Source of the DNA: Fratercula arctica
Taxonomy: Eukaryota; Chordata; Aves; Charadriiformes; Alcidae
Assembly: GCA_947846985.1 (NCBI GenBank)
Contig: CANTUZ010000002.1
Span: 62,835,249-62,899,248 of the forward strand
Length of the DNA stretch: 64,000 bases
Direction: 5' to 3'
The number at the start of each line of letters is the position of its first letter. The first letter of the stretch is position 1. The notes under the pieces were generated by a model that made no database searches, was not told where the DNA came from, and saw only the letters and a list, made by a program, of their open reading frames with translations. This document shows, piece by piece, positions 1 to 11,830 of this stretch. The translations under genes and the position numbers were made by a program.

Positions 1-939
1 TTATTTAGATTTAGATCTAGGCTGAACTGGTTCAGTGAACTGTGAGGCCCTCCAAACGTAGGACATTATCAGATTGAAAGTAGGTAAAGAATTTCAGAAC
101 TAGAACTAACAAACCAGTCAGGGTGCTGGTACTTAGAAAAAGCATCACTTCTAGCTAAGTAGCTAATGCTACAACATCACAGTTCTGTGACATGTTTACA
201 GAGAGATTGAAAATGTGATTGCCTGTTTGTTCAACTTTCTCTGTCTTGATTTTAGAGTGAATAGCACCAATATGACATAGTCAGAAAGAGTAAGGATTTC
301 AGATATTCCATTCAGGGGATATCATATATGTGAAGTGGGGCGTGTGTTTCATGTGAATGTGGCATGGCAAAGAGTCACCCAAAATCTGTGCTGGCATCTT
401 ACACAAAAGGATGTTAACTTCCACAAAATGATAGGTTTAGAAAGACTGATTTAAGTCTTCCCTAGGATACTTGCAATGCGTCTCAGTCATGACCTGCAAA
501 ACTGCTTGTGCTCACGGGAATAAAAGGTCTTTTGGGTAGAACATCTGTGAGGGCATGCAAGTTTATTTATTAGCAATGGCTCAAAGCTGAGGGTTATGTG
601 TTTCAACTAAATTATGCTGTACATTTTCCAATCAATCAAGTGCAAATTTCACTTTCAATTAAAGTGACTATGTTTTGCTGGTTCCATGTACAGAATTTAC
701 CCCAACTTCCAGTCCTGTGATGAAAAATTTGATGATTTTGGCATCAATCCTTACTCCTTCCACCAAAAATTCTGAAAATGGCATGCAGAGGTACCACAGA
801 AAGCCCGGTGCTTGGATCAGCACACTCTCAGGCTTCCAAAATAGGGAAGACCTAGAGACCCACCAAAGAAAAAAACAGGTTTTTCTCATGCAACAAGTAG
901 GGTAGGAAGCAGAGAAAATGCTCTATGAGAGTGGTCTGG
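1..939. other. Unique AT-rich non-coding DNA, nothing recognised
   Basis: No recognisable gene, repeat or RNA signature. Short open frames of about 75 codons occur on both strands around 670-900. They overlap each other and match no protein family I know, as expected by chance. Confidence 0.6.
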
Positions 940-1170
940 GGAGTGAAGGGCATGGGAGGGAGTGTTTGCAGGGCAGGGAGCCAGAAGTGCCAACCGCCTC
1001 CTGGCCTAACCTGTACTCTAACAGCTGTCTCACCTGCCTGACTCGAGTCCTGCCGGCTTTGGGCAAGCAGCTACAGCTGCACGGCAAGTCTGAGTGCTGC
1101 AGTGCCTCATAGCAGTGCCTCGTGCTCAGCCGAAGGGAGCCAGGGAATCATACACCACGCTGTAGCTTGA
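940..1170. promoter_or_regulatory. Small GC-rich, CpG-retaining patch with E-box cores
   Basis: This patch is richer in G+C than its flanks. It holds about seven CpG dinucleotides in roughly 200 bases, while neighbouring DNA has almost none. It also has CAGCTG E-box cores near 1022 and 1075. A plus-strand frame is open from 918 to 1112 but its product is not recognisable. It could be a small regulatory element, an unrecognised non-coding exon, or a local composition fluctuation. No promoter elements can be proven. Confidence 0.2.
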
Positions 1171-3818
1171 TGGTGGTGTTTTCCCATGACACTTTTAACA
1201 CCCGCCTCCCCAGATTTTATCATTTCTCCAAGTGACAGAAACTTGTTTGCATGGTGGCACCAAAATGATTATAGCCTTTGCTATCATCCCTGAAAGAAGG
1301 ATGTACAAGAACAGTTTTTTCCTCTTCTTCGTTTGCTCTCCATGCCAGCTGCCTGCTCGGTGGAGATCAACCCATTATCACAGTGCTAAGCCCGAGGTCC
1401 CCAAATAGGAAGGTATGTACGTAGAGCCAGTGTCCCACCATGGGTACATATTCCTCAGCAAAAATTTGTTAAATTTTCCAGGCTCTGCCACCAGTTGCCC
1501 ATAACATGTGTTGTAGGAATAACTTTCTCCTGTTACAGCCTCTCTGTTAGGAGTTGGGGAATGCTGTGACTTGACTGCTTCCCCAATGCTGCATATCAAC
1601 TCTTAGCGACTTTCATCCAGCCAGATCTGACCTTCCCCTGTATTTAAAGCTGTTTCCATTATTATTTTGTGCTCTTTATTTCTATGCTTTTCACAGGTAA
1701 CCAGCTGTCTGACTGAAGTACTATACAACCTCATCTAAGGATCCAGGACTAAAATAGATCATTTCAGTGGAGTTCAGCATCTAGACAGGAAAGCCTTCTG
1801 TTTAAAATCTTCGGAAGCTTAATGGTGCACACCTGAAAATTCTAATAGAAAATTTTAAATTTAGAAAGTGAAGAATTCAATGAGGTTTCTTCCTTCGTTT
1901 CTAAGGACTGAGGTGCAGTAACCGAGTAATCTCTCTTGCTATAAGAATCTCCCTCAGAGACTGGGCAGACTAGATGCACTATATCTGAATATGGCCTTTA
2001 TAACCTTTGTCCGTAGGACACTATAGCTGCTACATAATCTACACGAAGGAATTTTTGGTCCTTCATAGGTACAGGACTTGCATAGCTGGTGTGCTCTGCT
2101 GCCAAAAAGAGATCATAAATTTTACCTAAACCATAGCAAAGAGATTTCTGTGAGCCCCAGGAGAAACGGGGTGAGTATCACCCTCCAAGAGTGAGCTGCG
2201 AAACTTAACATTTGCAACTTGGACATATGTCTTCCATGTAAGTTATGAACCTGTTCAACAAAACCTTCCATAAGACATTAACCTATTTTTCTTTTGTCAC
2301 TAGCAGGAAAATAAAAGAGGATGAAGTCAGTCTTTAAATGTGTCCTAACACCTCTTAAATTAATGGAGCTGGATGGAAAGCATTAAAGATGTCTGCAGGC
2401 TTCATTCAACACTGCTGATGTCTATTGTCTGCATCTTCTGTCATCCAACACTCCCCTTATGAAAAAGTCTTAAAGAACTTAATGAATAATGAAAAAAGTC
2501 CCCTCAAATATTTTAAGCAACATACAATTAAGTAACCTGCGATTTTATGGCTAGGTTATTGTTCTCTATTGATTAGTATAGAATGTTTCCCATTTCTCTA
2601 AAAAGGATAGAACTAAATTTAGAATTGTAGTAAATTTTAAGTCTCACTTGTTATCCATATACCTTACAGGTTCTTCTTGTTAAGTGCTAGCAGATATTTT
2701 CTAAAAAGGTTCAAAGAAAAGATACTTCATTTGAAAAAGTACATAATGATCTGCAGCATTCTTTGTTCCATAGACCTTCCACACCAACCTTTGATTTCCC
2801 CAGTACTAAGTTACCATAGGTCACGCTTACCTGTAGTTCTTAGAAAATTATCCAAGGTTTCTAGCCTGATCTTTATCCCATTAAATAAATTTCTTTTAGC
2901 AAAATTTCTTGAATTATATGTTATAGATGCATTTCTTTAAAAGAATTGCTGCATTAAAATGTGTTCTCTTCATGCTCACAAGCTGAGAACATTAGATGGT
3001 ACTTGCAGAAAAATTAAATTACAACCTGAGAACTTGATTGCTTTTCCAGTGAAAGTATAGTAAATTTCGTAAGGTTAGAACAGCAATTCCTAAAGACATT
3101 CTATTCACTTAAGGAGAAATCTACTGGAATCAAAAACCAAGCTGCAAATTCACTGACAAACTTCTCTTAAATTATTTATTTTCTCTTTTTTCTTAATATT
3201 TTCTTGTAAACACAGCGTCTTTTAAATACTTAGGCAAAAATTTTACTTCAGACCCTGCAATCTTTATATGAACAGGTATTTTCTTATGGTTGGTAGAAAG
3301 GTTATGTGTATCTGTTGCAGACAAGGTGAACCTTGCTTTAGGTGTAAAGTTTATAATGCTAAAATACCATATTTCCTTTTCCATTTGCCATATATACAAT
3401 TAAAAGAACAAATTAAGAAGTTCACAAGAACATAGTATAGTCTCCTCAACTTCACAAATTAAGTTTCTGGGTTTTCTAATGCCAGAAAACTGGGGTTTGC
3501 TACCCCACTGTGAGAATTTTCGTATGTCACTTTTTATATTGTCAATCATCTATTTAGTTATAATACAAGAAATATTCAATGGCAACATTCACATTTGTAC
3601 CCTATCCATTTTTGAAGGTTTCTTTTGACACTGCATAATGAAATGTGAATATCTTCAATGTAAGAGCTCAGGAATATCAAATACTTCCCAATAAGATCTC
3701 TTTATTCTATTTTCAGACAGGTGTCTAACAAGAAGTAAATCCCTGGGATGGTTCCATAGAAGATTTTTTTCTTAGGTATACCATCCATCATAGTTTCTTA
3801 CCAAATACCTCATAAATT
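1171..3818. other. Unique AT-rich non-coding DNA
   Basis: I see no gene or repeat I can name. A splice-donor-like GGTGAGTA lies near 2170 and a pyrimidine tract ending in CAG near 1540, but no open coding exon joins them. Such matches are common by chance. Confidence 0.6.
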
Positions 3819-3834
3819 AAAAAAAAAAAAAAAA
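3819..3834 (+). repeat. Poly(A) run, 16 bases
   Basis: An uninterrupted run of 16 A. No AATAAA lies just upstream, so it is more likely a simple mononucleotide repeat than a retroposed tail. Confidence 0.9.
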
Positions 3835-5989
3835 TTAAAGTTTTTATTTTGTTAGGAATAGGAAGTACATTTTAAAGCTAATTGAAACTCAAGTATTATG
3901 CAAATATCAATTTCAGAAAAGTTTTAATCTGGAAGAAAATGAGTGTCATTCTTGCTCTGAACAGTCCAGTAGATGAAGACATTGTCCTGAATATCTGTAC
4001 TCAAATCCTCAGTCAGCTTGATTCAGAAGAATGCGGGATGAAATTTTGTTGAATTGAAGGCAGGTTAGGGTTTTGGACCATTGCATTTCATATCTCTGAA
4101 AAATAGTCTGATCTGAAGATGGTTTTTCCACTTCATCTGAAGCAAAAGGCAGAGGCTTCTGTTTCAAAATAGGTATTTTGACATATTTCCACTTTCTAGG
4201 AACCTTTACAAAGCTTTTCATGCAATGCAAAATGAGACAAACCTTGAACTTTCAGAAAGAGCTGTGGAGATGAGTTGTACTCTTACGAATCATGATCTCT
4301 AAAATGTTGATTTCTAAAATATTTTCTAAAAAATACACAGCTATTCTAAAAGAAATAATCCTCTACATCTTGTTTGAGGGGCTGTATGACCTAGTGGGTC
4401 TTTTTCATTTCCACTTCCACCTGATCCTATGACAAACTGCTAACAATGCTGAGTACTGGTTTTCACCACTAAGAAGCATTTGAGGTATGGAACGTTCTTA
4501 CTGAGCAGTGGCATCCAAGAGGGAGGTCACATTGACTCTTTACTTTCTTTGACCACAGAAGCACTCATCAATCTGTGCAAGAAATCCTCCAGGCAAGTAA
4601 AATGAAATCCCTTGAAAAATAGTAGAACATGTCACCATAATCTTCCATTATCTTTTCTCTAGTTCCAGGCATCATTTGATAGATATTTTCTAACCACTTC
4701 TATGCCTAGTGACATATATATCCATTAGCAATGAAATCTTCTTAGAGGCTCTACTATAAAACTTAACAAACACTGGAAGGGCCTATGCCCCAACAGATGT
4801 TCTATCTTAGCCTCATATATCAGGCCCTAAGCCTGAATCCAAATCTAAGCAGAATTTTTAGGAAAGTTTGGACTGTCTTCACATGCAGTGTTTTAGCCTT
4901 TTAACTCAGTTGAAGTAAAGTTCTGCAAGTCACTTTCATCTTTGACTCCAAGATAATGAGATCTCACAGCAAAAACATCAGATAACCAAAGCAGGCTGAC
5001 CTCTGTTTTGGCAGTTTTGTGCATGCAGACAACATTACTCACAACACTGATATTCACATCCTAGCAGGCCAGATTCTGATACTTGGACCCTTAGTAAGTA
5101 ATATTGCCACATTAATCTCACTGAAGCAGTGACGTAAAAATGCACCTTGTCCAATATAAGGGGGTAAAAATGAGTCCTCCAATATTTGCAGAAAAAAGTG
5201 CTTTGGAAATGGTGAGAGTAGTGCAGTAGTTTGCAGAGCACATAGGTTTTGCCACAGCAAAGTGTTTACCATGTTCACAGACCCTTTTGAGAGCCCTCAG
5301 CCTGAGCAGAGTTAGTTTATTCCTGCCCTCAGAATGCGGTTATGTGTTAACGCTACCTGAAGTGCCATGCACCTGAGCTGGCTGCGGGAGTGGCCTGACC
5401 TCTCTGAAAATTGGGCCTGGAAATTAGATTTTATTTTACTCCAGCTCAGCTTACAAGAGTATAATTTTCAGAATTTTTGCAATTAAAATACTTTCAGTAC
5501 AAAAGGTCATCTTTGCGGAAGGACTACCGTTTAAGCATATGGCCTCTTGCTGTTCTGCTGATGGCTTATGAGTTAAGTAATGGGAACTGCAAAAACAACC
5601 TAGGACATATTTGGTAACACTCTTTACCCCCATCACTCTCCATCTTCTTTTCCCCATGCTTTACTTCCCCAGAAGCTGATGACAATTAAATCTATGGATG
5701 CAAAGAACTCACCTCACACCACTCTGCTGTAATTATAACTTTGCTGCCGACTTCCAGATCTGACAGGCTCCGTCTTGTCTGCCCCTTGATGCTGTGGCAT
5801 TTATTTACAATCTCAATAACATCTTGTGGAAAATGAATTGTACTAGTGCCAAGGATCAGAGATTGATATACTGTGAAATGTTAGGAGGAGCAGATATTGA
5901 AAGGCAGAGTATAAGGGACTAAGATAATGGACAATTATGTTAATTTCTCAAAGATCTTTAAGGAGGTGACATCCTTTGCACGCAAAAAC
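3835..5989. other. Unique non-coding DNA
   Basis: Nothing recognised. Short open frames on the minus strand (4009-4230 and 5035-5278) have no recognisable products and overlap each other. Confidence 0.6.
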
Positions 5990-6004
5990 AAAAAAAAAAA
6001 AAAA
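5990..6004 (+). repeat. Poly(A) run, 15 bases
   Basis: Fifteen uninterrupted A after an A-rich lead-in at 5984. Treated as a simple mononucleotide repeat. Confidence 0.85.
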
Positions 6005-6289
6005 GGAAAAGTTTAACAATTAAACATAAGCTGCAAAGAGAGGAAATAAACATTCAGAACGACTGATGTAGTTTTTTCCTCTGTCTGAATGCATTCTCTG
6101 AACAAAATTTTTGGGAATTTTTTTTCATGAACAGTCATTTATGGGCAAATCAGATACAAAACATGGTACTCCAGGGAGCATAAGGTTTTGCAGTACCATT
6201 GCTCTGGGTTTTCTGAGGGCAAATTGAAGATCAGTTCAAGGTAGAATGCCATTTATCCCTCAACCATACCATGAGGACTACATTTTCTA

Positions 6290-6880
6290 GTCTGTGGGTT
6301 TGACGGTGCTTTCAAACTCTCAACTCCACGTGTACATCCTTACTGCATCTCAATCCCAAGTCAAGGCAAGCTCCAGAAGACATCATGCACACCTCTGGCT
6401 ACTCCCAAAACTACGCTCGCCTCCCATCCCCACCCCCCGCCCCGAGTGCCCTGGTTACTTCAAGAAGAAAAACCAGCTGTGTAGGGAGGAAGGCATCTTT
6501 GGCACACAGCTGTTGCACCAGCTAGATGTAATGGCAGAGCCCTTAGCAAAGGCCTGGTTTCTGCACCCTCTGCCCTCCCTCACTCAAGCGTGGCTGCTGC
6601 GTGGGATGCCAGGCAGTACAGCCTGCTGTAATGGTTTATTTCTCCATTTTGGACCCGCATCCTGTGACGTCTCCGTCAGAATGAGTGCTTCTGCAAGGGG
6701 GAGGATCGTGGGCTACTGTCCTTTCACAAATGCACAGGTTTTGAACCATATTTGCTTGAAGAGCTCCTTACTACCTTGCAAGCTGTACTGGTGGCTAGTG
6801 TTCTGCCCAGAGGCTGACATCCCTCTTTCTAGGCTCTTTTTAGTGCTCTCGTGTGCAATCCAGTTAACCAAATAGTGTAG
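6290..6880. promoter_or_regulatory. CpG-retaining segment with CRE-like site
   Basis: About a dozen CpG dinucleotides fall between 6290 and 6720, far above the surrounding density. They include a short C-rich stretch near 6420-6445 and a TGACGTCT at about 6665, which resembles a cAMP-response element core. A plus-strand frame stays open from 6294 to 6875 (193 codons), the longest open frame in the window outside repeats. It begins with GTG rather than ATG, its translation looks like no family I know, and no splice structure supports it. I therefore call it sequence with possible regulatory constraint, not a gene. Confidence 0.25.
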
Positions 6881-7281
6881 ATAAACCAAGGCAATGTGCC
6901 CCTTCCTACATAAGCGCAACATTTGTTTTGTATGGAGCTTGGATTATGTGTGGGAAACTAGTTATCTGTCAAAATTGTTTCCTTCATTAATAACTTCATA
7001 AAACCTGAAAGCAAAGTTTAGTGTTGTCTATGTCATTCCCTGGGTGTAGCAGAAAATGTTTTGCTTTGCCAAACAACTCTGTGTTCCAGAAATGCCCTCT
7101 CTCCAGTAATACTCACATTTCTTACTCGTTTGGCAAGAACAATGGATTCTCAAGCAGGGTATAAGCTAAAAGGAGAAGTTTCCAGTTCTCAAAGTGAAAA
7201 AAACAGAGGAGTTTCCAAAAGATATCAGCTTGTGCCATTTTCCTTTTCTTGAAGTTCTTTGATGTATTCAGCGAACATGCC

Positions 7282-7355
7282 AGAGCCTGAGGCTGAGCTC
7301 AGTTATGATACTGTAAATCAGAGTAAATCCGCTGCTGGCATCGGTGGGCTTAAAG
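7282..7355. repeat. Fragment of an old amniote interspersed repeat (family unnamed)
   Basis: The pattern CCTGAGGCTGAGCTCAG, then CTGTAAATCAGAGTAAATCC, then a degraded ACTTCAGTGG-like stretch follows a dispersed element I remember from turtle, crocodile and bird genomes. That element reads roughly as 'cctgattctgatctcagttacactggtgtaaatcagagtaactcc'. I cannot name the family with certainty. A second likely copy is at 8711-8865. Confidence 0.45.
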
Positions 7356-7780
7356 TAGTTTGTGTTTACTGTAGCGATCACGGTTCTGCTGGTCAGATTC
7401 CCTCCCTATTTATGCTACGTATAATATTATTTTCCTGATGAGCTTAAAACCCTTTCAGTAGTTGTGTGTGGTGGGAGCACAGTGATTTTTTTGTTTAATT
7501 GTAGGAAACTAACGAGTAATTTCCTGCTCCCTGTACTTGACAGGAAGTTTAGTGTGATCCCATGCGAGCGCAGTAGTCGGTGACCTGTGAGCGACTTCAC
7601 CATTGGCTGGGAGAATAATTCTGGGGGAAGAGAAGTGCCGCTCAAAGAGGGAGGAAGGAGAGGTATTTCTCAAAGCCAGCTCACAAGACAGATACAGTTG
7701 CCAGCTATTACAGGACCGGTCTCTGCGCAGAATCCTGCTCGGTGCTTTCAGCCGCTGCTGCTTGCTATGAATACACACAG
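7320..7780. promoter_or_regulatory. CpG-retaining segment with inverted CCAAT box
   Basis: About fifteen CpG dinucleotides fall in 440 bases. The densest part is 7561-7592, with four or five in 32 bases. CCATTGGCT at 7600-7608 matches an inverted CCAAT (NF-Y) box. This could be a diverged CpG island, a non-coding first exon or promoter, or a constrained enhancer. No TATA box, clean splice donor or start codon context decides between these. It lies just downstream of another CpG-retaining stretch, so 6290-7780 may be one element. Confidence 0.25.
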
Positions 7781-8710
7781 ACAAAGAGGAAATAGAAAAG
7801 AATCGAGGAAACTGAAAGTGCTAACGTATGCAGAAAGAGTGCAATGTTCCCAAACAAGACACAGCACCAGTGATCTTCTAAGCAGGCTCACCCACTGGAC
7901 TGTGGCCAAAATAATCCCCCCTTAGGTTTGTTTTTTTTCTCATAAAGTGACTGCAGTTTTGAAGACAAAGCCCATGAAAAGCAAATCCTGTTCAGATTTT
8001 GGAAATTGATTAATGATTAAACATATTTAGATTGGTCCCTTGCAAAGTAGTAAAGATTTGCTGATGACACAGTTGCATTCTTAAGGGAAATGGATGTTAA
8101 TTGCTGTCTAGACATTTTATTACTACGGTGGGGCACTAGCCATTGACCATCTCTGTTTCTTTTTTCTTTTTTTCTCTTTTTACACATTAAACTATAGGTC
8201 AGGCTAAATTGTTTGTTTGTTTCTGTAGAAGATAACAATGTGGTTTCAGGGTGGTATGTAACTGAGAACTTTGAGATATCAATCATATCACTTCTAAAAG
8301 CAGTGCAGCAGGAAAGCACCCAAGTGACAAAAGCTCTACCATTTTTCAAGATATATTTTTTCTGATTCAAAAATGCAACTGTGTCCACTGCAATTTTAAC
8401 AAATCCCTTTCCTTCACACAGTGCAAATATTCAGCTAGTCCTCTCTCCTCTGCCTTTGCCCCTGTTGGAACATAGTGGAGTAATTTTTTAACCAGCTTCA
8501 GTGCTGGGTAGGATGTTTTGACTTTACATACGTAAAATGCTACAGCACACCATTTAGGTTCAAGTCAGCGTCATATTTTGCTGAGATGAAAAGACTAATG
8601 ACTATTTGTTCTGCTTGTCCAGCAAGCAAGCACTTAAAGGTTAATTCAGATGAAATGCAAAACTCATCATTGATAGCCCTCAACACAGGAGAATATACTT
8701 TAAGTCAGTT
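7781..8710. other. Unique non-coding DNA with a pyrimidine tract
   Basis: Contains a polypyrimidine tract at about 8156-8183 and a short (TTTG)3 at about 8210-8222. A minus-strand frame open from 8017 to 8388 has a lysine-rich translation produced largely by the pyrimidine tract. I do not regard it as coding. Confidence 0.55.
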
Positions 8711-8865
8711 GGCCTGATTCTGATCTTACCTCAGTTTTGCGTCAGTATAAATCTGTTGCTGTCAGTCAGCTTGATCCTGATTTACATGAGGGTAAGCAAA
8801 ACAAGACCATTGTTTTTACAAGCTTCACTTATGCTGCTAAGTGATGCTGATTTACTCTAATGAGA
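8711..8865. repeat. Second fragment of the old repeat seen at 7282
   Basis: The segment opens with GGCCTGATTCTGATCTTACC and later has GATCCTGATTTACATGAGGG and CTGATTTACTCTAATGAG. These echo the fold-back style motif of the element at 7282. Short inverted matches are present within it (CTTACC with GGTAAG, TTTTGC with GCAAAA). The copy is heavily diverged and its edges are uncertain. Confidence 0.4.
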
Positions 8866-11336
8866 ACACATCTGCACTTCACAAGGTAGGTGAGAGGTTT
8901 CACAGTAGTGGCCCTTCCTAGAGGAAAAGTGAGCAAGTGATGGGAAGAAAAGTATGTTGGTTCAGAAAACACACTATTGGTTCAAATGGTACTCTTGAGC
9001 AATGAGAGTGACATGAGATGACACACCACCCACCAAATGCTAAATTACATGGTACAGACTTGTCAGGTTTATTGTATTTAAAAGAGACATTCCTGCAATT
9101 CCCCTTCCTCATGCATTTGCCACTCCATTCTGCTGTCCCTCTTCTGCACAGTTAAAGTTGTAAAATCAGATCCCTCAGTTTGGGAGACTATTTGCTTGTC
9201 TCACTGACTACCTGACCCAGTTACAGGAGGCCATGCAATCAGGGAGCGCCTGTGACATTCTAGTGCTGTTAAGAAAGGTCTGCTCTCTGGCTGCAGTCCT
9301 ACCTCCTTCATGTAACAACACGGCAACCTCACCTACAAAACAGAGGGATCTTGTGAGGTTCAAGGCTTAAAATAGGTTTTTTTTAAATGCTACACTGAAA
9401 ATCATCTTTAGCTAGTTCTTTTCAGCAACAGAGCTCAAACTGCGTTGCTAAAACAGCCATTGCCACTTTCCAAGAACGTAAAATGAAACAGAAAAATGAA
9501 GAACCTTAAAGAAAAAATAGCTTCTCTCTGAAAAAAAGCCACCGAGAAGAAACCTTGACCAATAAAAATGGAAAGATCATGCTTGCTTCAAAAATACAAT
9601 CTCAGATGTTCATTTCCAATTCTTCAAGGAGTTCCTCACTGTACTGTGGCCTACACATCTGACTAGTTTAGAAAGGGCGCCTGAAAGAGGATCACAGGGT
9701 AAACCTAATGCCCACAAATGCAACCAGCCTCCCTGTTGTCTCTGCAACTTTCTCCTCCAGAGAACTTTACTTTGATCAGAAGTTACAACTTCAACTCCTT
9801 AGGCTATTCTCTTAACTTACATGGAGATCCAGAACCACAATGCCCTACTCCCACAGCATTTTGAGAAGCCAAGCTACTGTGAGGTGGTAAAAGAACTTAA
9901 AAAATTGCACACCAAAGTTACCACAGAAGTGTGAAGGGCAATGGCATTGTTAGCACTGGTGTGATAAAGACATGTAAAAATAGAAGGCTGAAAATAAATT
10001 TAAGTACCATTTTTAAGCATATTTAAGATCACGATCATCTTTAGTGACATAGATCTCCAAACTCAATGTGCATTGTGGGGATTTGCCTGCATGAGCAAAC
10101 AGCAAATATTGCAGGTAAATTATTGCAAACCCCTAATGTAAACACAGCTAAAACAGTTGACCATGGTCTCAGTTCTGTCAGTGATCAATACAAGCTGAAC
10201 AGGCTGTCTTTCCTGCTCCTCTTTTGCTCAGGGTTGCCAGGCTTTGCCTTGTTTCAGACAGAAGAGCTGGCAGAGCACTCCTCTGATGTTCGTCTGGCTC
10301 CTTTGGCCAGGGCTGGGTTAGAGATCCCATCTGAAGGCCTGCCAGATCCCACATGGACAGAAACAAGATGCTGCAGAGGGTAATGACTGTTTCAGTAGGC
10401 ACAGATAGATCTAGAAGATGTCTGTCTACAGTCTAAGGCTATAGGCAGAAGTCCATTTCACAAACAGCTGTGCAGATAATCATTATGTCCTTTCCCACTG
10501 TTCAGCACCCTTATTGCACCTCTCTGGCAGAGATCACCATCAGCTCATCTGTCCTGGCAGAGCTCCAAATCCCCCTTCAGGTAAAATCAGCTAGTTTAGC
10601 AGTAACCAGTAGGACCGAGCTCAGCCCATTGATTTTTCTTGAAGTATATTAGGAAGCACCCATACAAATACATTGTAACCTCCAGCTAGTGAGGAATGAC
10701 AGCACCTGTGGCAGTGCTGTCTTCAGTCAGACAAGTTGTACCTGGAAAATCTTTCGTATACGAGACAAACATTAGAGGTTTGCCCAGGTTTAGTTAGGCA
10801 AATTTAATATATATATCTATGCTGAACTGCAAAACTCTATGGGCCTAGATGTCATCCTCTGGGTTTCTAAAGTTCTAAGATGCAGGAGTGGAGGAAGGGA
10901 GAGTAAGGAAGAGGAGGGGCAAATTCTTTATCCTGTAAATAAGTGGTAAATTTAATTATTTGCTGTGCTAATTAAACAACCATTCTAGGTCTCTGTTTCA
11001 ATACCCAAATAATCACATCAGAGCTTCTGGTGCTAACTAGTCACCTTCTCAAATGTTAAACAGGATGTCTATTTTATTAAAGAAGCCCTTTCAGGCAAGG
11101 GACAAGCCTGTTTTGAATGGAAAATGCCAATCATGTGAAGGGGGACAGTGAGGGGAAGGATGGCAGTGAGGGTGACGGATAATAATATTTGCCAGATTAT
11201 CTAAGAAGTGAGGTCTTCCCTCTGACAGAGAAGGCGGCAAAGAGGAAGTCACAATCTCAGACAGTTTGCACAGATGGTGACCACCCTCAGTCAACATCCT
11301 CGTAAAAATGGCTGTGTACCTTTTTTCCCCTCAGTA
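8866..11336. other. Unique non-coding DNA
   Basis: Nothing recognised. The interval around 10940-11010 is rich in homeodomain-like TAATTA and ATTAAA cores, which is common in AT-rich DNA. Purine-rich stretches occur near 10880-10920 and 11140-11180. Confidence 0.55.
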
Positions 11337-11460
11337 TATACAGAGGGAAATAAAAAGGGGAAAGGAAAAAAAAAAGGTCAGTGGAAAAGTGCTTAAAGCG
11401 GCAAAATCTGTGTGAGTATGTGAAGGGAGGAGGAGAGGGAGAAAGAATGTCATTTAACTT
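11337..11460 (+). repeat. Purine-rich low-complexity stretch
   Basis: The plus strand is strongly purine-biased, with G- and A-runs such as GGGGAAAGGAAAA near 11357 and GGGAGGAGGAGAGGGAGAAA near 11427. Open frames on both strands here are products of the low complexity. Confidence 0.6.
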
Positions 11461-11790
11461 CCATTGCTTTTTATGCTTTTTCAAATTTCTCTTTCTTCCC
11501 CATCTGGCTGTATTCAACTTTTTGGTCTCTGGCATCCTGAATGCTCAGCAGTTGAAACTCTGCCTGTAAATATTAAGCCACAATCAGCACAGCACCAAAG
11601 AGGATTAGAGGGGATGTGGTTTTAGGCCACTTTCATGGTCTCTGGATCCTGAAGCAAGCAAGAAACTAGTTTAGTTTCTGTAAAAGGCAGAACAATAAGA
11701 CTGAAAACTCAATGGATTGCTTTGCCCCACATTCAGAGACCAGCATTTCACACAACACAGATTCATGGATGGAGAAAAAAACCTTTAGTT

Positions 11791-11830
11791 CTTGGTAGGT
11801 TACAACATTGCTTGGTAGGTTGCAAAATTG
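11791..11830 (+). repeat. 20-bp tandem duplication, two copies
   Basis: CTTGGTAGGTTACAACATTG (11791-11810) is followed at once by a copy that differs at three positions (11811-11830). A short local duplication such as replication slippage explains it. Confidence 0.85.

Noticed and set aside
6294..6875. 193-codon plus-strand open frame as a protein gene
   Set aside because: It begins at GTG, has no recognisable domain, its translation is of mixed composition, and no splice or promoter structure supports it. One frame of this length is not surprising in 64 kb.
8017..8388. 123-codon minus-strand open frame
   Set aside because: Its lysine-rich part is the complement of a pyrimidine tract and nothing else in it is recognisable.
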